DNA of 64,000 bases from Apostichopus japonicus (GCF_037975245.1 NC_092564.1:1133984-1197983), one strand, 5' to 3'; positions 14,232 to 28,949 are shown, counted from the first letter of the stretch. Numbers and translations: made by a program. The notes: generated by a model from the letters alone, not told the origin.

Positions 14232-14731
14232 ACTAAAACGAATGACAGCGAATGACAATTGACTTTGTACAGGGTTAATTATCATTCGCGAATGACAGCG
14301 AATGACGGTGGTGAGAAGAGGTACTGTAGAATGATAGAGTGGAGTAAATGCGGTTATTGGTTTTCTGCGCAAAAAAATTTCTCCTTTTCCAGTCCCTATT
14401 GCACCCCCCCCCCCCTTAAAAAAAAATTCATAGAAATGTCCAATATAAGGACTCTTCCTGAAATTTTCAGCCGTTTCAAGATTATAGTATTGTTATTTTC
14501 TAACAATTAATATCGGAAAAATGACGTTAAATTTACTTTTAAAATCAGACTTACAATTTCGCTTACTATAAGGTGCGTTTGTATCTTGTCCGTACTTTAC
14601 TTGATCTGTAAGCCACGCACTTCGCGTCCACTCGGTTTGAGTGGCTTTAATATACTGTACCCACAAAGTCTGAACTGTGATATCCCGTTGAAGCAATGTC
14701 TGTGCTGTCATTCACTGTCATTCGTTTTAGT
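14232..14731. mobile_element. 500-bp inverted-repeat MITE
   Basis: The left end ACTAAAACGAATGACAGCGA continues into ATGACA; its reverse complement, with one mismatch, closes the element at 14706-14731. CAA directly abuts both ends (14229-14231 and 14732-14734) and could be a 3-bp target duplication, as in PIF/Harbinger elements, although three bases can match by chance. The GAATGACAGCGAATGAC motif is repeated internally near 14287-14306. No coding capacity. Family assignment is open. Confidence 0.65.
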
Positions 14732-14734
14732 CAA

Positions 14735-16441
14735 CGCAGTTTTTTAGTGTGTGCAACATATTGTCATTCCTTATGTGTAACGCAATTGTCACCCCTTTTT
14801 ATGAAGGAACATAAACAATGAATGTAAATCTAAATATCATTCTGAGCAGATTTTCACTAGTTGTGACAACAGAAGGGAAGTTTTCTTCACTTTCTATTAT
14901 TGTTTTCTCTAATTTTATATCCACTTCCTACTTTTGCAAAAGATCTTGAAAAACAAAAGAACAATTTTAATCTATTTCTTTCTTTTTCATCTGACAAAGT
15001 TTTCCATTCACTGACTGAAGTGCAAGCAGTATGACCCCCTTAGAACCTATATCTCATAGTTGACAGCAGAAACAGTTTGGTTATTGTTGGACCAAGACTT
15101 AACTGTTCAATTTGAGATATTTCTCATAGGAGAGCATATCAGTAGCAGTTAATCTGTATTGTTACTTAAAGAAATCCCAGGGGTTCTGGTGGTCAGAGAC
15201 CCCACTGTGTTGCATACCACAAAAACATCCCCTACCTGGTCCCTTAGTAGGCAATACCCAAAATATGGGGATATAAATAGGATTTGTCCAAAAGTCTGAA
15301 GAAGTAAATTATTCACAGTACTATCTTGAAAAGGAGCACAAATTTGACTGAAATTAGGTGAAGTGTGAACTAAGAATTCTTTAATGTCATTAGTTAGTTT
15401 GAGTATGAATCCAATGTAGAGAGGCAAAAATCAAGAGAAAACACAGTTAAATTCAACAGACTACTGACATCATTAAAAAACATTCTTTGTGTTTGATTCA
15501 TTACTGTTTCATAAATCACCCGGTTTTGATGCATGTCTGCTAGAATATGCTAGAATGGTCAGCTTCACTATTATCTTTGACTGCGTATCTCATTAATTAT
15601 AAGCATAATGCCTATTCTGATTGGCTCAGTAACAATCCCTACTACAGAAACAGATCCAACATGATTTCTGCCGCAACAGCTTCAGCTGCAGAGCGAAATG
15701 TTAAAAAAAATTCTCATTCTACTTCTTTTTCTTTTCTTCTTTGTCTTTGGCCTATAACAAAATAGATAAATCTAACAGAAACACTATGACAACCAAACCA
15801 TTCCTTGCTTTAAGGTATCTTGACCCTATTGTGACCCCATGGAGCTCCCCCCCCCCCCCCAAATGTGTTTCATATCTTGAGGAATGTCACCATCAGTCAA
15901 AATTGACACCAGATGAATAGTGACTGAGTGTGGGAAGAACTCCACCCGCATTGGCATCAACACAGAGAACCAACTGTAGAGGAAAGCCTCTCTTCAGACA
16001 TTGAGAAACCCCACCACAAGATTAGAAAACAGATCAAATTTGTAGTCTAGAGAAAATTAGTATGTGCAGTATCTGAGCACTGGGTGGTGGAGGGGGTGGG
16101 GAATGGTGTCAACAAGAGGGGAATCATGTAATTAGATGGAAAACCTCTAGGCTCTATATTGCATGGATTTAATAGTTGCAAGACCTGATGAACATTTTGT
16201 AGACAGACATATTAAGGTTCATGTGACGGACAATTGTAGTCGAAACTTCTACACAAATGAGAACCAGCTTGACTTTTTTTTTAATGATAGATACAAATTA
16301 TGCCGGCTATAAATACACTTCGAGAAATAAGCTGATGCTGAAATACTTCAACTACACAAGACATCTTTTAACTCTCCTAGGTAACACAAACAGCAATAAA
16401 TCAAGATTAATTAATGAAGGCAAGAAAGAGCTACTACCAAC
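14735..16441. other. Intron, no gene seen
   Basis: AT-rich intron sequence between the MITE and the PPPY exon. Only a 14-base C run at 15847-15860 and short unconvincing frames are visible. Confidence 0.5.
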
Positions 16442-16774
16442 CTCCAATACTCGACTGCTTCGATTTCCACGGGATGAACGAGATGAGCGTCTTCCATTTC
16501 TTGAAACATGATTGTAATCTAGCGTTGAGTATGGTGGTGGCAGTTCTCCAGGATCGATGATGATATGGGGGGCAGCATTCTCTTCGGGATATTCTTCAGA
16601 TTGCATAATCACAGGGTCGTTGGATATCTCATTGTACTGAGGCGGTGCATAGGGAGGAGGAAGAAACGGGATGGGAGAGAACTGGTCGTGGGCATCTCCT
16701 GTAGGGATGGGGCTGCAGATTCCTCCATTGTTCATGTATCCATGGTGACCGTTGGCATAACCACGCGATAATAT
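16442..16774 (-). CDS. Exon with PPPY motifs, cytoplasmic tail of TMEM255-like protein
   Basis: The minus-strand exon is 333 nt (111 codons), bounded by an acceptor (TTACTTGACAG just above 16774) and a weak donor (GAG|GTTGGT below 16442). It encodes a proline-rich tail with FLPPPYAPPQY and, further on, ELPPPYSTLDY, then a basic serine/arginine stretch (SRNGRRSSRSSRGNRSSR). PPxY motifs bind WW domains of NEDD4-family ubiquitin ligases in other tetraspan adaptors; here that role is inference. Phase 0 at both ends fits the neighbouring exons. If the weak donor is not used, the frame runs on about 30 codons to a stop at 16352, which would give a shorter tail. Codon structure, splice sites and motif content make this a convincing exon. 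Confidence 0.75.
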
Positions 16775-19700
16775 CTGTCAAGTAAATTTAAAAGGACACT
16801 ATTATAGTCATGTAAAATCAGTGACATGGATCTGACTGTCAATCCTGTATAGAAGACATATTAGATGTCAATGTGGCTTGCTGTTAGAAACTACAAATAC
16901 TTAAAAAAACAACTTTGCTGTTTACCCAAGTGCTGAATGAACTATGGAAATGAAACGCAGTTTTATTTTGTTGATTTTTGTACCAGACTGAACCAGTTTG
17001 GCATTGAGTGACAAAGTGACAAAGGCTAATACGACACTAATCCTTGCCATTATTAACCAAACAAATCTTTGATTTCATTCTGCAAGGTTAAAGATTTGCT
17101 GCAGACAATTCTGTCAATAGAAACGTTTACATAACTTGAGTTTTTCGTTGTCACTTGAAAACACCCAGTTGGGACAATTGTTTCTATACTGTACTTTCTA
17201 GTCACACTTCAAAGGAACTTGTATTTTCAGTATGAGCAGTATGACTATCATGTTGTTATCAGATACAGGTTAAGAACTGTTCATACTGTCAATACGAGTG
17301 CTTTGAAGCATGATATGGGAGGACAGTTTAGACCGGCATTAGCATTAGAAAATTGTCCCAACTGGCTGAATGAAAACCAAGCTGAGAGAAAATAAAGCAC
17401 TTGTTTAACTCTGCAATAAAGGAATGTGAAATCAAGATAAACAGAAACTCAATGACTTTTCTAGTTGACTTTTATAGGTTGAAAATGCAATATTTTGGTA
17501 TTTTTAAACATCTGAGAAATGCTCATGAATGATATATAAACTAGAAGAGGATAGAAGCAACCTGGATGAATCCTCTAATTACGATATATTCTTTACCACA
17601 GAAAGGAGATGAAGAAGAAATATAAAATACCCAGATATGAAATGGATATGACAGGCCAGAAAAAAGATTCTTAAAAGTAATACACTCAGACATATACAAA
17701 GTCAAAACTCCCCAATACTTCAACTGTTCTTGATAACCCTTGACCCAGAGAGAATATACATGGCCTCCCTCCATCGAGAGGAATGAATGCCTTTTACGAC
17801 TAATTCATGATTCCCTCTGATCCTTACACAGCTCAAGGACAAAGAGGAAGAAAAAAATATGCAGTTTGCCGAGTAAAAATTCCAGAAACCATCTCACAAC
17901 AATTTATACGATTGAGTCTAGTTGTGATGAGATCGACTAACAATTTAATAATCGGAGAGAACCTTTCCCTTCAACTCTTGATTCGATTGACGTGTTCCTC
18001 ATGTTTTCATGAAAGAATCTAAGGTAGCCTCTAGTCAATGAGACAATTGGATCAGATTAATCAAATGAGTCAAGAACAAAGCCATTCTCTTATGCAAATT
18101 GTCCCTTTCCCCTGTCCACTCACCATCAAATTTATGCGCAAGGTTCGGGCAGCACACAGTGGAGTGTAACAGTATCTTCAACTATCCAGAATTAATTTCT
18201 TTTGTCTAATAGCAGCTATATATAAACTAAACTATACTTATATTACAGTTTAAACGTGATGAGTGTGAAGGTCTATCGGGAATAGAGAGTGGAAACATTA
18301 GAGGAAACCATTTAACTAATTCAGCACATTTTGTGGTTTCATAAAGGGTGTGTCATCATGAGATGAAGCTTTGAGCAGGCCAAGACCAACGGATGTGAGT
18401 TCTCATGAATCAATGAACAAAGGGCTGTTGAAATGATCCAATCATTAACACAGCATTGTATATATCATAACGGCTTAATTCATATGGTTTTAAAAGCATT
18501 CTAGCATGAAGTTTCCATTTATTAGTCACACTGCAAGTACTAAGAAGAGAGGTCACATGAAGGCTACTTAATGAGGCTATTTAATTGTGTCTGATGAAGA
18601 TCTGAAGAGATGTAACACCATAGGAAGAGGGAAGGGGAATAACACGAGATGAAACACCATAGGAAGAGGGAAGGGAGAATAAAGAGAGATGGATAAGAGG
18701 GAAGGGAGAATAACGAGGGGATGGATAAGAGGGTGGAAGGGACGGTGAGAGAGGGAGTGATGGTGGGCATTGAGATAGTTGAACTTGCTTCCAAAAGTTT
18801 GTATATTTACTCTGCTTCTATCATACCTGTTGATCTCAGACCTGACCTACAGGTGTAACTTTGCATGACCATTCTTAAAAACAATATCAAGTTTAAAAAT
18901 CCTCAAAGGTTAATATGGTATAGAGTTCCTCAAGTTGAGGATGAAGCCTTCAAAAGACCTTTATTTATCTCCCCCTCCCCTTCCCTCCCCCACCCCCTCC
19001 ATCACTGGAAGTGCCTCATGGTATATACAACATTAACATGTCTGCATACTGCACTCATGTCTCTTCAGTGTGAAATTCTCAATCTCTACTATCATTGCCA
19101 CCAATCTCCAACTACCTGATTGCACACCAGGACAACCAGTGGCATAATCATGTGATTTCACACCAACTATTCACACACAACATACCACTCACTGACAAAG
19201 CAAGTACCAGGTGCACCTGCAAGCTGATAGACATGACCACAATTCAGCTCCATGGAATGTGAGCATGAAATAAGTTGTGGCTTTACCTAGAAGTTTAGAA
19301 AGAGGTGGAATAGCACATTCAAAAAAAAATTTAATAGATATATTATGAATTTCAAAGTGATAGTGGTTTGAATTCAGACACATATTTGTGAAAATAAACC
19401 TATTGGGGACATTGTCCCACCAGCAACAACTGGTATCAGGGAAACTGACCTCCAGATTTCACAAATAACGGAATTGATTTCAATCGAAGGGGGTAGCTTT
19501 ATTTGTTCCATGACACCTCCAAGAGACTTTACTATGTCTTGGTATATTTAATCTGTATCTTGACAACTTGCTTCTTATTTTCCCAAATCTAGATGGATTA
19601 GAACCCTGAATGGTTGCTTGAATTCATTGTTGAAAAGGTCGTCTGCATTCAGTTTGATTGATTGATTAGAGCTCAAGTTAAATCCAAACTAAAATGTTTA

Positions 19701-20274
19701 GAAAGCTAAAGCTAAGGCTAGATCAAGCCTAAGGACAAAATTATCAGACACTGGTTAAATAAACACCTGAAATGACACCAAGACAAGGATTGACTTACTT
19801 TTGTCTGAAATGAGGTATCCATTGACTGCAACAACATGCAGGTTTGATATAATTACGACATTGGCAAAATATATCTACCATTCATTAATTTATTACATTT
19901 AATAGAAGAACACAATTAGTGTTTAGCGATTAGTTAGATATTAAGCCTAGATTTATACAAACCCTGTAATATCAATTTGAAGCTGGGCATGGCCTACATT
20001 TAAAGATTTGGTAGACAATTTGGAATGAACTTGTGGAAACAGGTGAAAGAGAAGCATGAAGTAAATGCTGGGTAAGTTACTGCACCTCAGTGTTGCACTT
20101 TGTGGTTTTTCTTCACACTCATTATACATGTGCACAATGTAAAACAATAGAGGACTTTCACTTTCACTTTAAGAGCAATATCACATGAGTGGACCAACAG
20201 TAGTATATAAGCTATTGGGATTCCTTCAATCTTCCTGTCCCATCCCTCGACCCTGTTGTAAGAAGACAAATTTG
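16775..20274. other. Intron (left part), no gene seen
   Basis: First part of the long intron, about 26.5 kb, between the exons at 16442-16774 and 43264-43602. It contains a purine-rich repeat at 18605-18745 (GGAAGAGGGAAGGG and GATGGATAAGAGGG units). I saw no exon with splice sites and a conserved-looking frame. Confidence 0.5.
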
Positions 20275-20545
20275 AAGAGTGGGAAGAGGGGTTAGAGGGG
20301 GAAGAGGGAGAAGAGGGAGAAGAGGGGGGCAGAGGGGGCAGATGGCAAAGGGGGAAGAGGGGGAAGAGGGAGAAGAGGGGAAGAGGGGTTAGAGGGGGAA
20401 GAGGGAGAAGAGGGAGAAGAGGGGGGCAGAGGGGGCAGATGGCAAAGGGGGAAGAGGGGGAAGAGGGAGAAGAGGGGGAAGAGGGGGAAGAGGAGGAAGA
20501 GGAGGGAAGAGAAGGAAAGAGGAGGGAAGAGGGGGAGAGTTCAAA
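20275..20545. repeat. Polypurine (GA-rich) tandem block
   Basis: About 270 bp of almost pure purine on the plus strand, built from GGGGAAGAGGGAGAAGA units. A longer block starting GTTAGAGGGGGAAGAGGGAG at 20291 recurs about 97 bp later at 20388, including the rare non-GA segment GGCAGATGGCAAAGG. Such homopurine mirror-like tracts can form triplex (H-DNA). The open frames of repeated E/G or S/P residues here are composition artefacts. Confidence 0.85.
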
Positions 20546-23500
20546 AGTCACAAGTATCCCTCCTTATCACATTTCTTATAGTGATGATGAATTTTTACTT
20601 TATGCAGTTGCCAAGAGGTAAAGAAGTATATCCTCAACTGTTGATAATTGCAAAGCTGGACAAATAGAGACACAAAGCTTGCATGTTAATTAAGTATCTA
20701 CCATTCTAGGAAATAGACCCTTATCAATATTTATGATAACACCCACTACACATCCTTTCACAGAAACACCTCACTCTTATCCATCTGTTGGTGGCTACAA
20801 TTTCACTTTATCATTTCCTTTAAACCAACTGTCTATTTACTTTATCAAGTGTGATGAATCTACAGAGCACCCATCATCTTTACAAGCAACAACAAACTCC
20901 CCTCAAAGCTTAAATGTTTACTGTGAAGATAGACATTGCCCACGCTAACTGTTGACTTTTGTCACACTGTTGCAGTGTTGCTAATATTATGGAAGAGTTC
21001 ACTAAGGTTTGTACTGTATACTGTTTTATGAGTGTAGAAGTTGACATTAGATGAATTATCAAACAAGTTAGTCAATGATTTTATATTGATTTTATAGAAC
21101 TACGGATATGGTCAGCGTGTTTGTGTACGTATCAGTGTACACAGGGCGGAAGTTGTTATAGATCAATCATATATATGTACCTTTATATGAAATGTCAAAA
21201 TTCCACAAACGTCCTTTAACTGCATTTCACAGACTTAGTAATTTACTTTGGCACAACATCTTTTAATCCCTTGAAATATACTGAAGGCATTACTTAACAT
21301 GCAAGCCAAGGCCCATTTTAAAAGAAAGATGAATTTATTAACACAGTTTCAATAACAATTATGATTTGGTAACATCAGCACACTGCAGTGTCTCCCCTAA
21401 TATACCTGTCATGGGGGTGGAGGGGGGGCTCTGCTAAGCATGGATATCTTTTGGCAGAATCAAAGCACTGTCAAAGTGGTTAGAGTAAGGTTCAGTTACC
21501 TCATTCATTTCAAACTCTTTAAGATACCATCACAGTCCATTACATGATCTCACACAGCAAAGAAACTAATTGCAAGTAAACCTTGCCAGCGGATAATTTC
21601 TTTCCTCTCAGAATATTATTCACAACTTTAGGTTCATTTCTTGCTGTTTGGGTCTATTCATGTCATATCTTACTTAACTTTCCTCCATTCATCTTACTAA
21701 ACTAAGGATTTTCAAAAGTAAACACATTTTGTTTTCAAAGCCAATATATATTTTTCATACATGTTCGCTCATTTCAAAGGCTCAATATCAGAATGTTCCC
21801 TAGCTCATATGTCACACTCATAACTGAAACCACATTTAATGTCAAACCACCATCACTCTGTGGTTGAAATGGAATTTATACAATGTTGGTTCTTAACAAG
21901 GAATATCAAGACAAAGCCTGAAAGTCATGGTAAATAAAAAAAAATTAAAAAAAACTCTCAAGTGCAAAATACAAGTTTAACTGCTTAGCAAACTTTGCTC
22001 AGGATGTGGTAAACAGATTTCACATGCAACTCAAAAGGTTTCATAATCTGTATAAGGGTCAGGGTACCAGCAGTAACTACAGTGAGTGGTGTATAGGTCT
22101 GTGGATTATTATTCAATAGTAACAGACTTTGTGGCATTCATCTACTTACCCTCCCAGATCACAAGGAAAGGGATATAAGGAGAGTATGTGTGTAATCAAG
22201 CTGCTTCTCTGGTACGCCACCTTAAATCACTACTTGATAAGTCTAGAGTAATTTTTACATTGTTTGATCAGTTCATGTGTGTGAATGTGTTGTAACATTA
22301 TATATACATAAGGCTATGATGAGAGAGGGAGAGAGAGAGCATGGTTTACTGCTGTCACCTTGTTGTCATTATACCTTGAGTTACTGAATATTAGACCATC
22401 CAAGTACTTGTCAATGCATCCAAGTATTAACAAATTATTATTAGTTTTTAATTCTTGATCGTATAAAATCAAGTCATGTACTTAATAAAAAAAAACAGTA
22501 CTCACAAGCCACCCAGCCAGCATTTCAGTAATATTTGGGAAGTAGATAAGATATAATACTACTGCAGGATGAGTAGGCTTATAATAATGTATTAAATAAC
22601 ACAATGACTATCTATGGGAGTGAAATACCAACCAAGCTGCATGTACTATCAAGGGTCAGTACCTTCTTATCATCGAATAATAATACATCAACTATGCTTC
22701 AATCTATCACAATTAATATTTCACACCCAACTATCAAGGGTCAGTAGTTCTTATCATGGAATAATAATACATCAACTGTGCTTCTATCACAATCAATAAT
22801 TCACACCCAACTAACTATATGGTCTGTCTTCAGACTCCAAAGTCCTGTATATATATACAACTTGTGACATATTTTATCCTAAAATTGCCATAAAATTCTG
22901 TACAGTCATTTCTGGCTTTCACAACTCCTCTAATTACCCAAAGTTTCTCAACCAAAATATCTGGAAAACTTCTGGAAAACAGTCTGTCAGATTATTGACT
23001 GACTTGAGAAACCACAAATCAAAGACCCTGTGGAAGGTGGTAGTGACCTGACTCAGGACATGGGTAATGACCACCAGGGGACCCCTTGGTATTCCCTGCT
23101 GGAAACTGAAATCTCTCTTCACCATGCCTACAGACATATGCCTAGAGGAATGACAACAATGACACTCTCCAGTTGTAAGAATAAACAATAACCTGGGAAA
23201 GCTCCATCCCCATGGCAACAGACCCATGGAGGTTCTCAAGCTACCAGTATGATAAAACAAAGTTATTCGCTGTATCACTTCAGTTTTACAACAAACGAAA
23301 TGTGAGTGCACTTAAAATCAAAGATATTTAGGATATTTTGGACAATAAACATCTTCATTGTCCCACCAAAGAAACTTAGAGGTCAAAGGAGAAAGTACTT
23401 TATTTTTTATTTTTTTATTGTCATTTTTAATGAGGGTAGTCCTGCTCAGTGCAGAAGCACTGCTTTCAAGAGGTGCCCTCAATTGTCAATAAAGTCTACT

Positions 23501-26500
23501 TGTTCATTTTGGTTGAGTTTCTGGAAATGTTACTTAATTCACTCAAGTATTAGTCTCATTAAGATTATAACTAAGGTGACCCTTAGATTCCTTCACCAAA
23601 TGGAAATTATCTAATGAATAGAAAATCACATAATTGAGCATAGGCAGGTAATGGGAATACCAAGGAGACCATTGTAATCATCTATATTGTTCAAGGAATT
23701 CACGGCTAGTATATATTACAACATCACACTGATTTAATAAGATAAATAGCACTGTGAATCCTGAATTCCTTGGGAGTTACAGAAAATATGTCATAGTTAG
23801 CACAAGAACTGCTTTTCCTTCCAGAGCAAGTCATACTCAGTATCAGCTGTATTAATCTTGTGACACCAAAGAGGACCACAAGGTAAGGATTAATACTTGA
23901 AATTATTAAATTATGTTTCTCCTTTTGACCTTGATTGGTTTTAGTTTTTAATTCTTTTCACATCAAGAGTGTCAAGAGAATACAAACCTAGTTACTGAAG
24001 TCCTAAATAGTTTGAGCAGGGTCTGTTAGTCACTGATACTAATGCATGAAGAGGATGTTTCAAAGTTAGAAGTCTTTCATCTTTTTTCTCCTAGCCAGCT
24101 CACTCTGCCTCTGCAGAGATCAAGGTATAATTCATATATCACCTACCAAGGTGGTATTTATAATCACCACTTTCATATTAGTTCTTCTCTATGGTTTAGC
24201 TATACACAGAGAATAGAGGGCAGTAGACAAAAACTAGCCTACTAACAATCAAGACCAGCAGTTGACATAAGGTAATCAAATGCTACTGGCGCTATATCAC
24301 TAATACAAAGTTGGGCTCAAATGTGCTCTTGCGGAATAGAGGGCAGCATTCTGTTCTACGTCAAACAAGATCACTCTTGTGAAGCCTGACCCTGAAATAA
24401 ACCTAAACTGCTTAAATTGATAGAGTGCCCTCTCTATCAGTTCTGGTTGGGAATGGCTCATCAAATTATGTTGCTTTGTAAACTATATGCACATGAAATA
24501 TGGTCGTTTGAAATGGAAAAGTTTCAATGGCAAATAAGTTAACAAATTAACAGGGGAAAATAAAACATCATTTATACTTATCATTCTGGTGCTACTTTAA
24601 TATTTTGCTATAATCATGATTTTAGAGCTGTTCAGAGTTGTGGCAATGATGCAAACAACAGAGATCATGCAACAGTATGGCATATTAAGTAACTCATTAT
24701 GGAAGGTAAGCGTTAACAAACAACTGATTTATCATCTTTGAGAAAATAATAAATTAGTATGTATGCATCACATGATTAGAGTTCTGTTGTTTCAAGTAAA
24801 CTTACAAGTCTACGAATCTATAACAATGTTCTAATCTTCAAATTGTTTAACACAAGTTGCAATGTACAATTAATCTCATTTCCCTATCATTTGGCATACC
24901 TAAATCACTTTAAAGACAAATTTTGCTTCTTCTTAGATCACTACTTATTAATTATACAATAATTCCTTTTGATTCTGATAGAATTGTTACTTTTTGTTAC
25001 ATTACTATAAATCACATATGTGACTACTTAAGCTAATGAATCTGTAAATTGTAACATATTTAGGTCAAGGGGAAATGCTCTGCTTCCAAACAAACTACTG
25101 TTTTTAATTGTTTGTAAATTGCACTCCATGGGGCAATAACATTACTGCAATAGTAGACTGTATTAACAGCTAGTAAACAGCTATTCAAGAACAACATATA
25201 CACCCTGGGTTACTGTAGCTACACAAGTTACATCATTCATTTTCACAGACTTAGAGACCTTTCTAAATGAAAAGTCAACTGCATAAGTCCAAAGCTCATG
25301 CCTAGACTGTATATTATCCAAAGAATGTAAAACCTTGGCCTTCATTTATCCAATTATAAGTACAAACTTACACAGTGACCACACATAGTTAATCATCTTA
25401 TTGTTCAAATAACATACTAAACAATGTATAATGCATTAATAACTTTACTCGTAGTGTTCCAGCGAGCTACTTCACTTGATGTTTGGTAATTGCATAGCTG
25501 GATGGTTTCAACAAATGATTAATTAAGTGTTAACATAAAATACTAATTACTAAAAAATAGTAAAATACATTAGGTTCTGAGTGCAAAGACATATCTTTGC
25601 TTTCTCTTTTTTGGCAGAATAGTATTCTCTATAATATACCTTCTTTTATTGTTTCTTTCTTTTTTCATCCCTTTCCCCACCCCCCCTCCCTCCCACAATT
25701 TTTTTTTTTTTTTTGCTTTTCTGCTTTCTGCATTTTTTGGTCAGCATTTCTCATGTGCTGAACAGTCAGACCATAAATTGTGTTAGTGAAGTTGAGGCCT
25801 ATACAAAGTCAATTATGTATAGATTCTCAACCCTCGATAGTTACCTCAGTTCCTATCTCACCATTAACTAGTATTGATGATTCTTACATCTGTCCCTCTC
25901 TAGCTATTTTGAGACTTGTCGCTAAGGAGAATCTCTTCGACAACAAACCTCTCAAATCTAAGCGCAGCAAGTCTTGAAACCACCGACATGTGACCGTCTC
26001 AAGTTCACCGTCTAACATTTGATCACGGCTATTACACGTGCTATCAAAATAACAGTGTTTTTCTTGATCAATGAATAATTCAAAAGAGAGAGAGAGAGAG
26101 CATGATGACCAATGACAACTGCTGACAAAGCATTCAACTGTGGATTTTACCGTAACATCATTTAATTTCAAGCCATGTGAGAGGCCCTGTATCTTCCCCA
26201 AAAAAGGAGGTACGCAGTAAATTGAATCACTTCTGCAGACAACGCAAAGGGTGTAATAAGAGGTATCACAAAAAATCAAATCAAATTTTGGCAAGAGAGA
26301 AAAATATGATTTGATAAAACCTTCACTGAAGCACAAGTAATTCTACCTGCATTCCTACAGTAAATCTGATGAACAGAATAATGGATAGAGAAATAGATAT
26401 GTGAATGGAGACTGTAATGTATCATGTATTGAAAGTAGCAATGGAGTAATATTATACCATGATATCAAACTAACAAACTGTTAGGTTGGAAAAACCTGAT

Positions 26501-28940
26501 CTGTGTACGTCTAATAGCCTGGATAACTTCTTGCATATCTATCAATGGAAAGATTCATCAATTGCTATCAGAAGGGCAGCCATGACCGACCCTGGTCATA
26601 AGCAAGTTAGATTTTCATCAACCAGCAATAGCTTTCTAACTAAAATGATATTTTGTATTGGTAAAAACAATATACAAACTTTGCTGAAATCCTTAAACTA
26701 TTAATAGGATTTGCCTCGCAACATCCTAAAGCCACTCAGCTTTTCCTGCTTGCCTTTCAGCCTGATTATTTACCCTACAGTGGAAGTATTCCATGATCCT
26801 AACCTCTGTTTCAGGAAGGAGACATTCCAGCCTGGTTATGACCAGCAGTTGTTTTGACCTAATGGATTGAACTGCCCACAGAGATGAGCCTGACCTTGAC
26901 AACAAACTTGTCCAGCCATTCCTTGGCATTGTTTAGCAGCAGTAATAGCACATAGAGTGGCATTTCTCTGTGGTTGTAAACTTGAGTTGTGAACCATATC
27001 TCAATAGACAGGACCCCATGGAGGGTATACCTTTTGGGGGAGCTGTGAGGACAGTCACAAGATATGATTAGGACTCGCAGAGTCAGACAGAGCAATAATA
27101 ATACACCATACACAGAGATGAAGATATTACACATAACATGGTATTTGTGTGTGAAAAGAAATAGGAACATCCGGATACTTCACCTTGGAAAGGCGGAGAA
27201 AAGCAACTAGGTTTTTCAAATCTTTGCATGACGAAACTACAACTGTTTTGGTTATTTATGTTGATATTACTGAGGAATGTTTTCTGTGCTTTCTTTCCAT
27301 AGGTTTCTATCTCATCGCAAAGGTTTCTGATGCTAGTGAGAAGGTTAACGACAAATGCTCTTCATACAGCTGAACATTAATTTGTATACGACCCCAAGGT
27401 GGATCAGTGGAAGCACAGTGTTGTTACCAAGTTATATTGCAGATTCGATAGACAGGGAAAGTGCACTAGTGGAGATGGAGGAGTGAATCAATATTACAAG
27501 CAGTTTTTAAAAAAACTTTTCTTCTTTTTTTTCTTTTGGGGGGGGGGGAGAATAATAATTATGACCTTTAATGAAAACTATAATAGAAATCACTCTCAGT
27601 AATTTATCGATCAAATTTGTAAGATGTAACATATCATCCTCTCCCTACTCTAACGATCAACAAACCTCCCAATAAATTTAGAACGCATCACATAGACACC
27701 ATCATTTTGATAAAAAATTTGGAAGAACACATGATAATTTTTCTTCGATTTTTTATTTTTAAACCGCTTCAATGTTTGGAGTTCCTAACAGGTTCACCAA
27801 CAAGTCTTTTGAATCTCAACTGAGTGGTCCTGTTTTTTTCATTAAACCTTGATGAATAAACGCTTGACATTTCTGTTCAACAGATTAAATATCACTTTCA
27901 ACAGCTGTGTTCGTATCCTGACAGCTTCAAAGCTGGAGTATGTATATCTATCTACTTCAATAGAAGAAGAAGAAGAGAAACGAACATCAGCTCTCGTTTC
28001 TAGCGCCTGTCCCAGGGAGGCCCGCTGAAGGAGTGGTTTATTTCTGGGCAACAGTTTAGAGTGTGTGATGTTATTGTCCAGGTTTTACTTTGAAATACCA
28101 AAAATCAATATTGAACTAGAAATGAACTTGACTCAAAAGTTACTGAAGATTTTTCAGCCAAAACTTGTACATGCAATAGGAGTGTACAAAAACTTGTATC
28201 CCTCTAAACAATCCAAAGTTCTGTTGAAAGGAGAAGGAGACAACCCTGCTTCTCTTACATCCCTCCTTCAAGACATACCTGCCCCACTCTTCAACCAAAG
28301 AAATACTGCAACCCTACCTACATCAGCAATCACAACCAGCCAATGAATATTTCACCAAATGAAACTAGATGCTAATTAACATAACCAATATTATGCCTAC
28401 AACCTGTTACTCTACAGCACACTAAGTATGTCATATATACAACAATGCACATTTCTTTAGAGCTAATGACTAATTCACATCTGAAAATGAAATCATTTTA
28501 TCAATTTGAGAGTGAATTCAGAAAATGTTTCAACTGCATCTGCAAGGACATACATTCCTTGATTCCTATGCACATGATCAGTAGACTACTTGCAGAAATA
28601 ACCAAATCTGTCAGTGAGTCATCCGTGCGAGTTCACTGTGCGTAACTACTTAGTAATTACTCTTACTCATCGTCTACAGCAATAAATATAAAACAATCAA
28701 ATAAACAACAAAACAACCTTCCCTGTCTTTGTAGCCTCTAGAGGGATCTTAACATTGTTAATTTATAATATTGAATCTGGCATTTAAAAGTATATACATT
28801 TTACAAAATCAAGTTTAAATTATCAGATGCTATATGGAGAAAATTGTGAGCAAGCAGCAGGATAAAATGAAAGAAGTTGCAAACTGGTACTTGGCTTGTA
28901 TATATGATGAAGCAGTTTCTACTATTGAGTTACTTTTTAA
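20546..28940. other. Intron (middle part), no gene seen
   Basis: AT-rich intron. Visible structure: GA dinucleotide runs at 22323-22340 and about 26085-26100, a T run at 25699-25714, a G run at 27538-27548, and the duplication listed at 22646-22812. Frames up to 150 codons (such as 25884-26336 on the minus strand) lack recognisable motifs or splice context. Confidence 0.5.
22646..22812. repeat. 84-bp direct duplication
   Basis: The segment beginning ACTATCAAGGGTCAGTA at about 22646 is repeated, with small changes, from about 22730. Both copies share AATAATAATACATCAACT and TTCACACCCAACTA. Confidence 0.75.
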
Positions 28941-28949
28941 AGCATAGAA

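Noticed and set aside
22934-23311. 125-codon minus-strand frame
   Set aside because: No recognisable motif; internal acceptor-like and donor-like sites do not give a consistent exon.
25884-26336. 150-codon minus-strand frame
   Set aside because: Contains a GA microsatellite and no conserved pattern; likely chance.
27842-28051. 69-codon minus-strand frame with serine run
   Set aside because: Somewhat protein-like but lacks splice context and any known relative; too weak to annotate.
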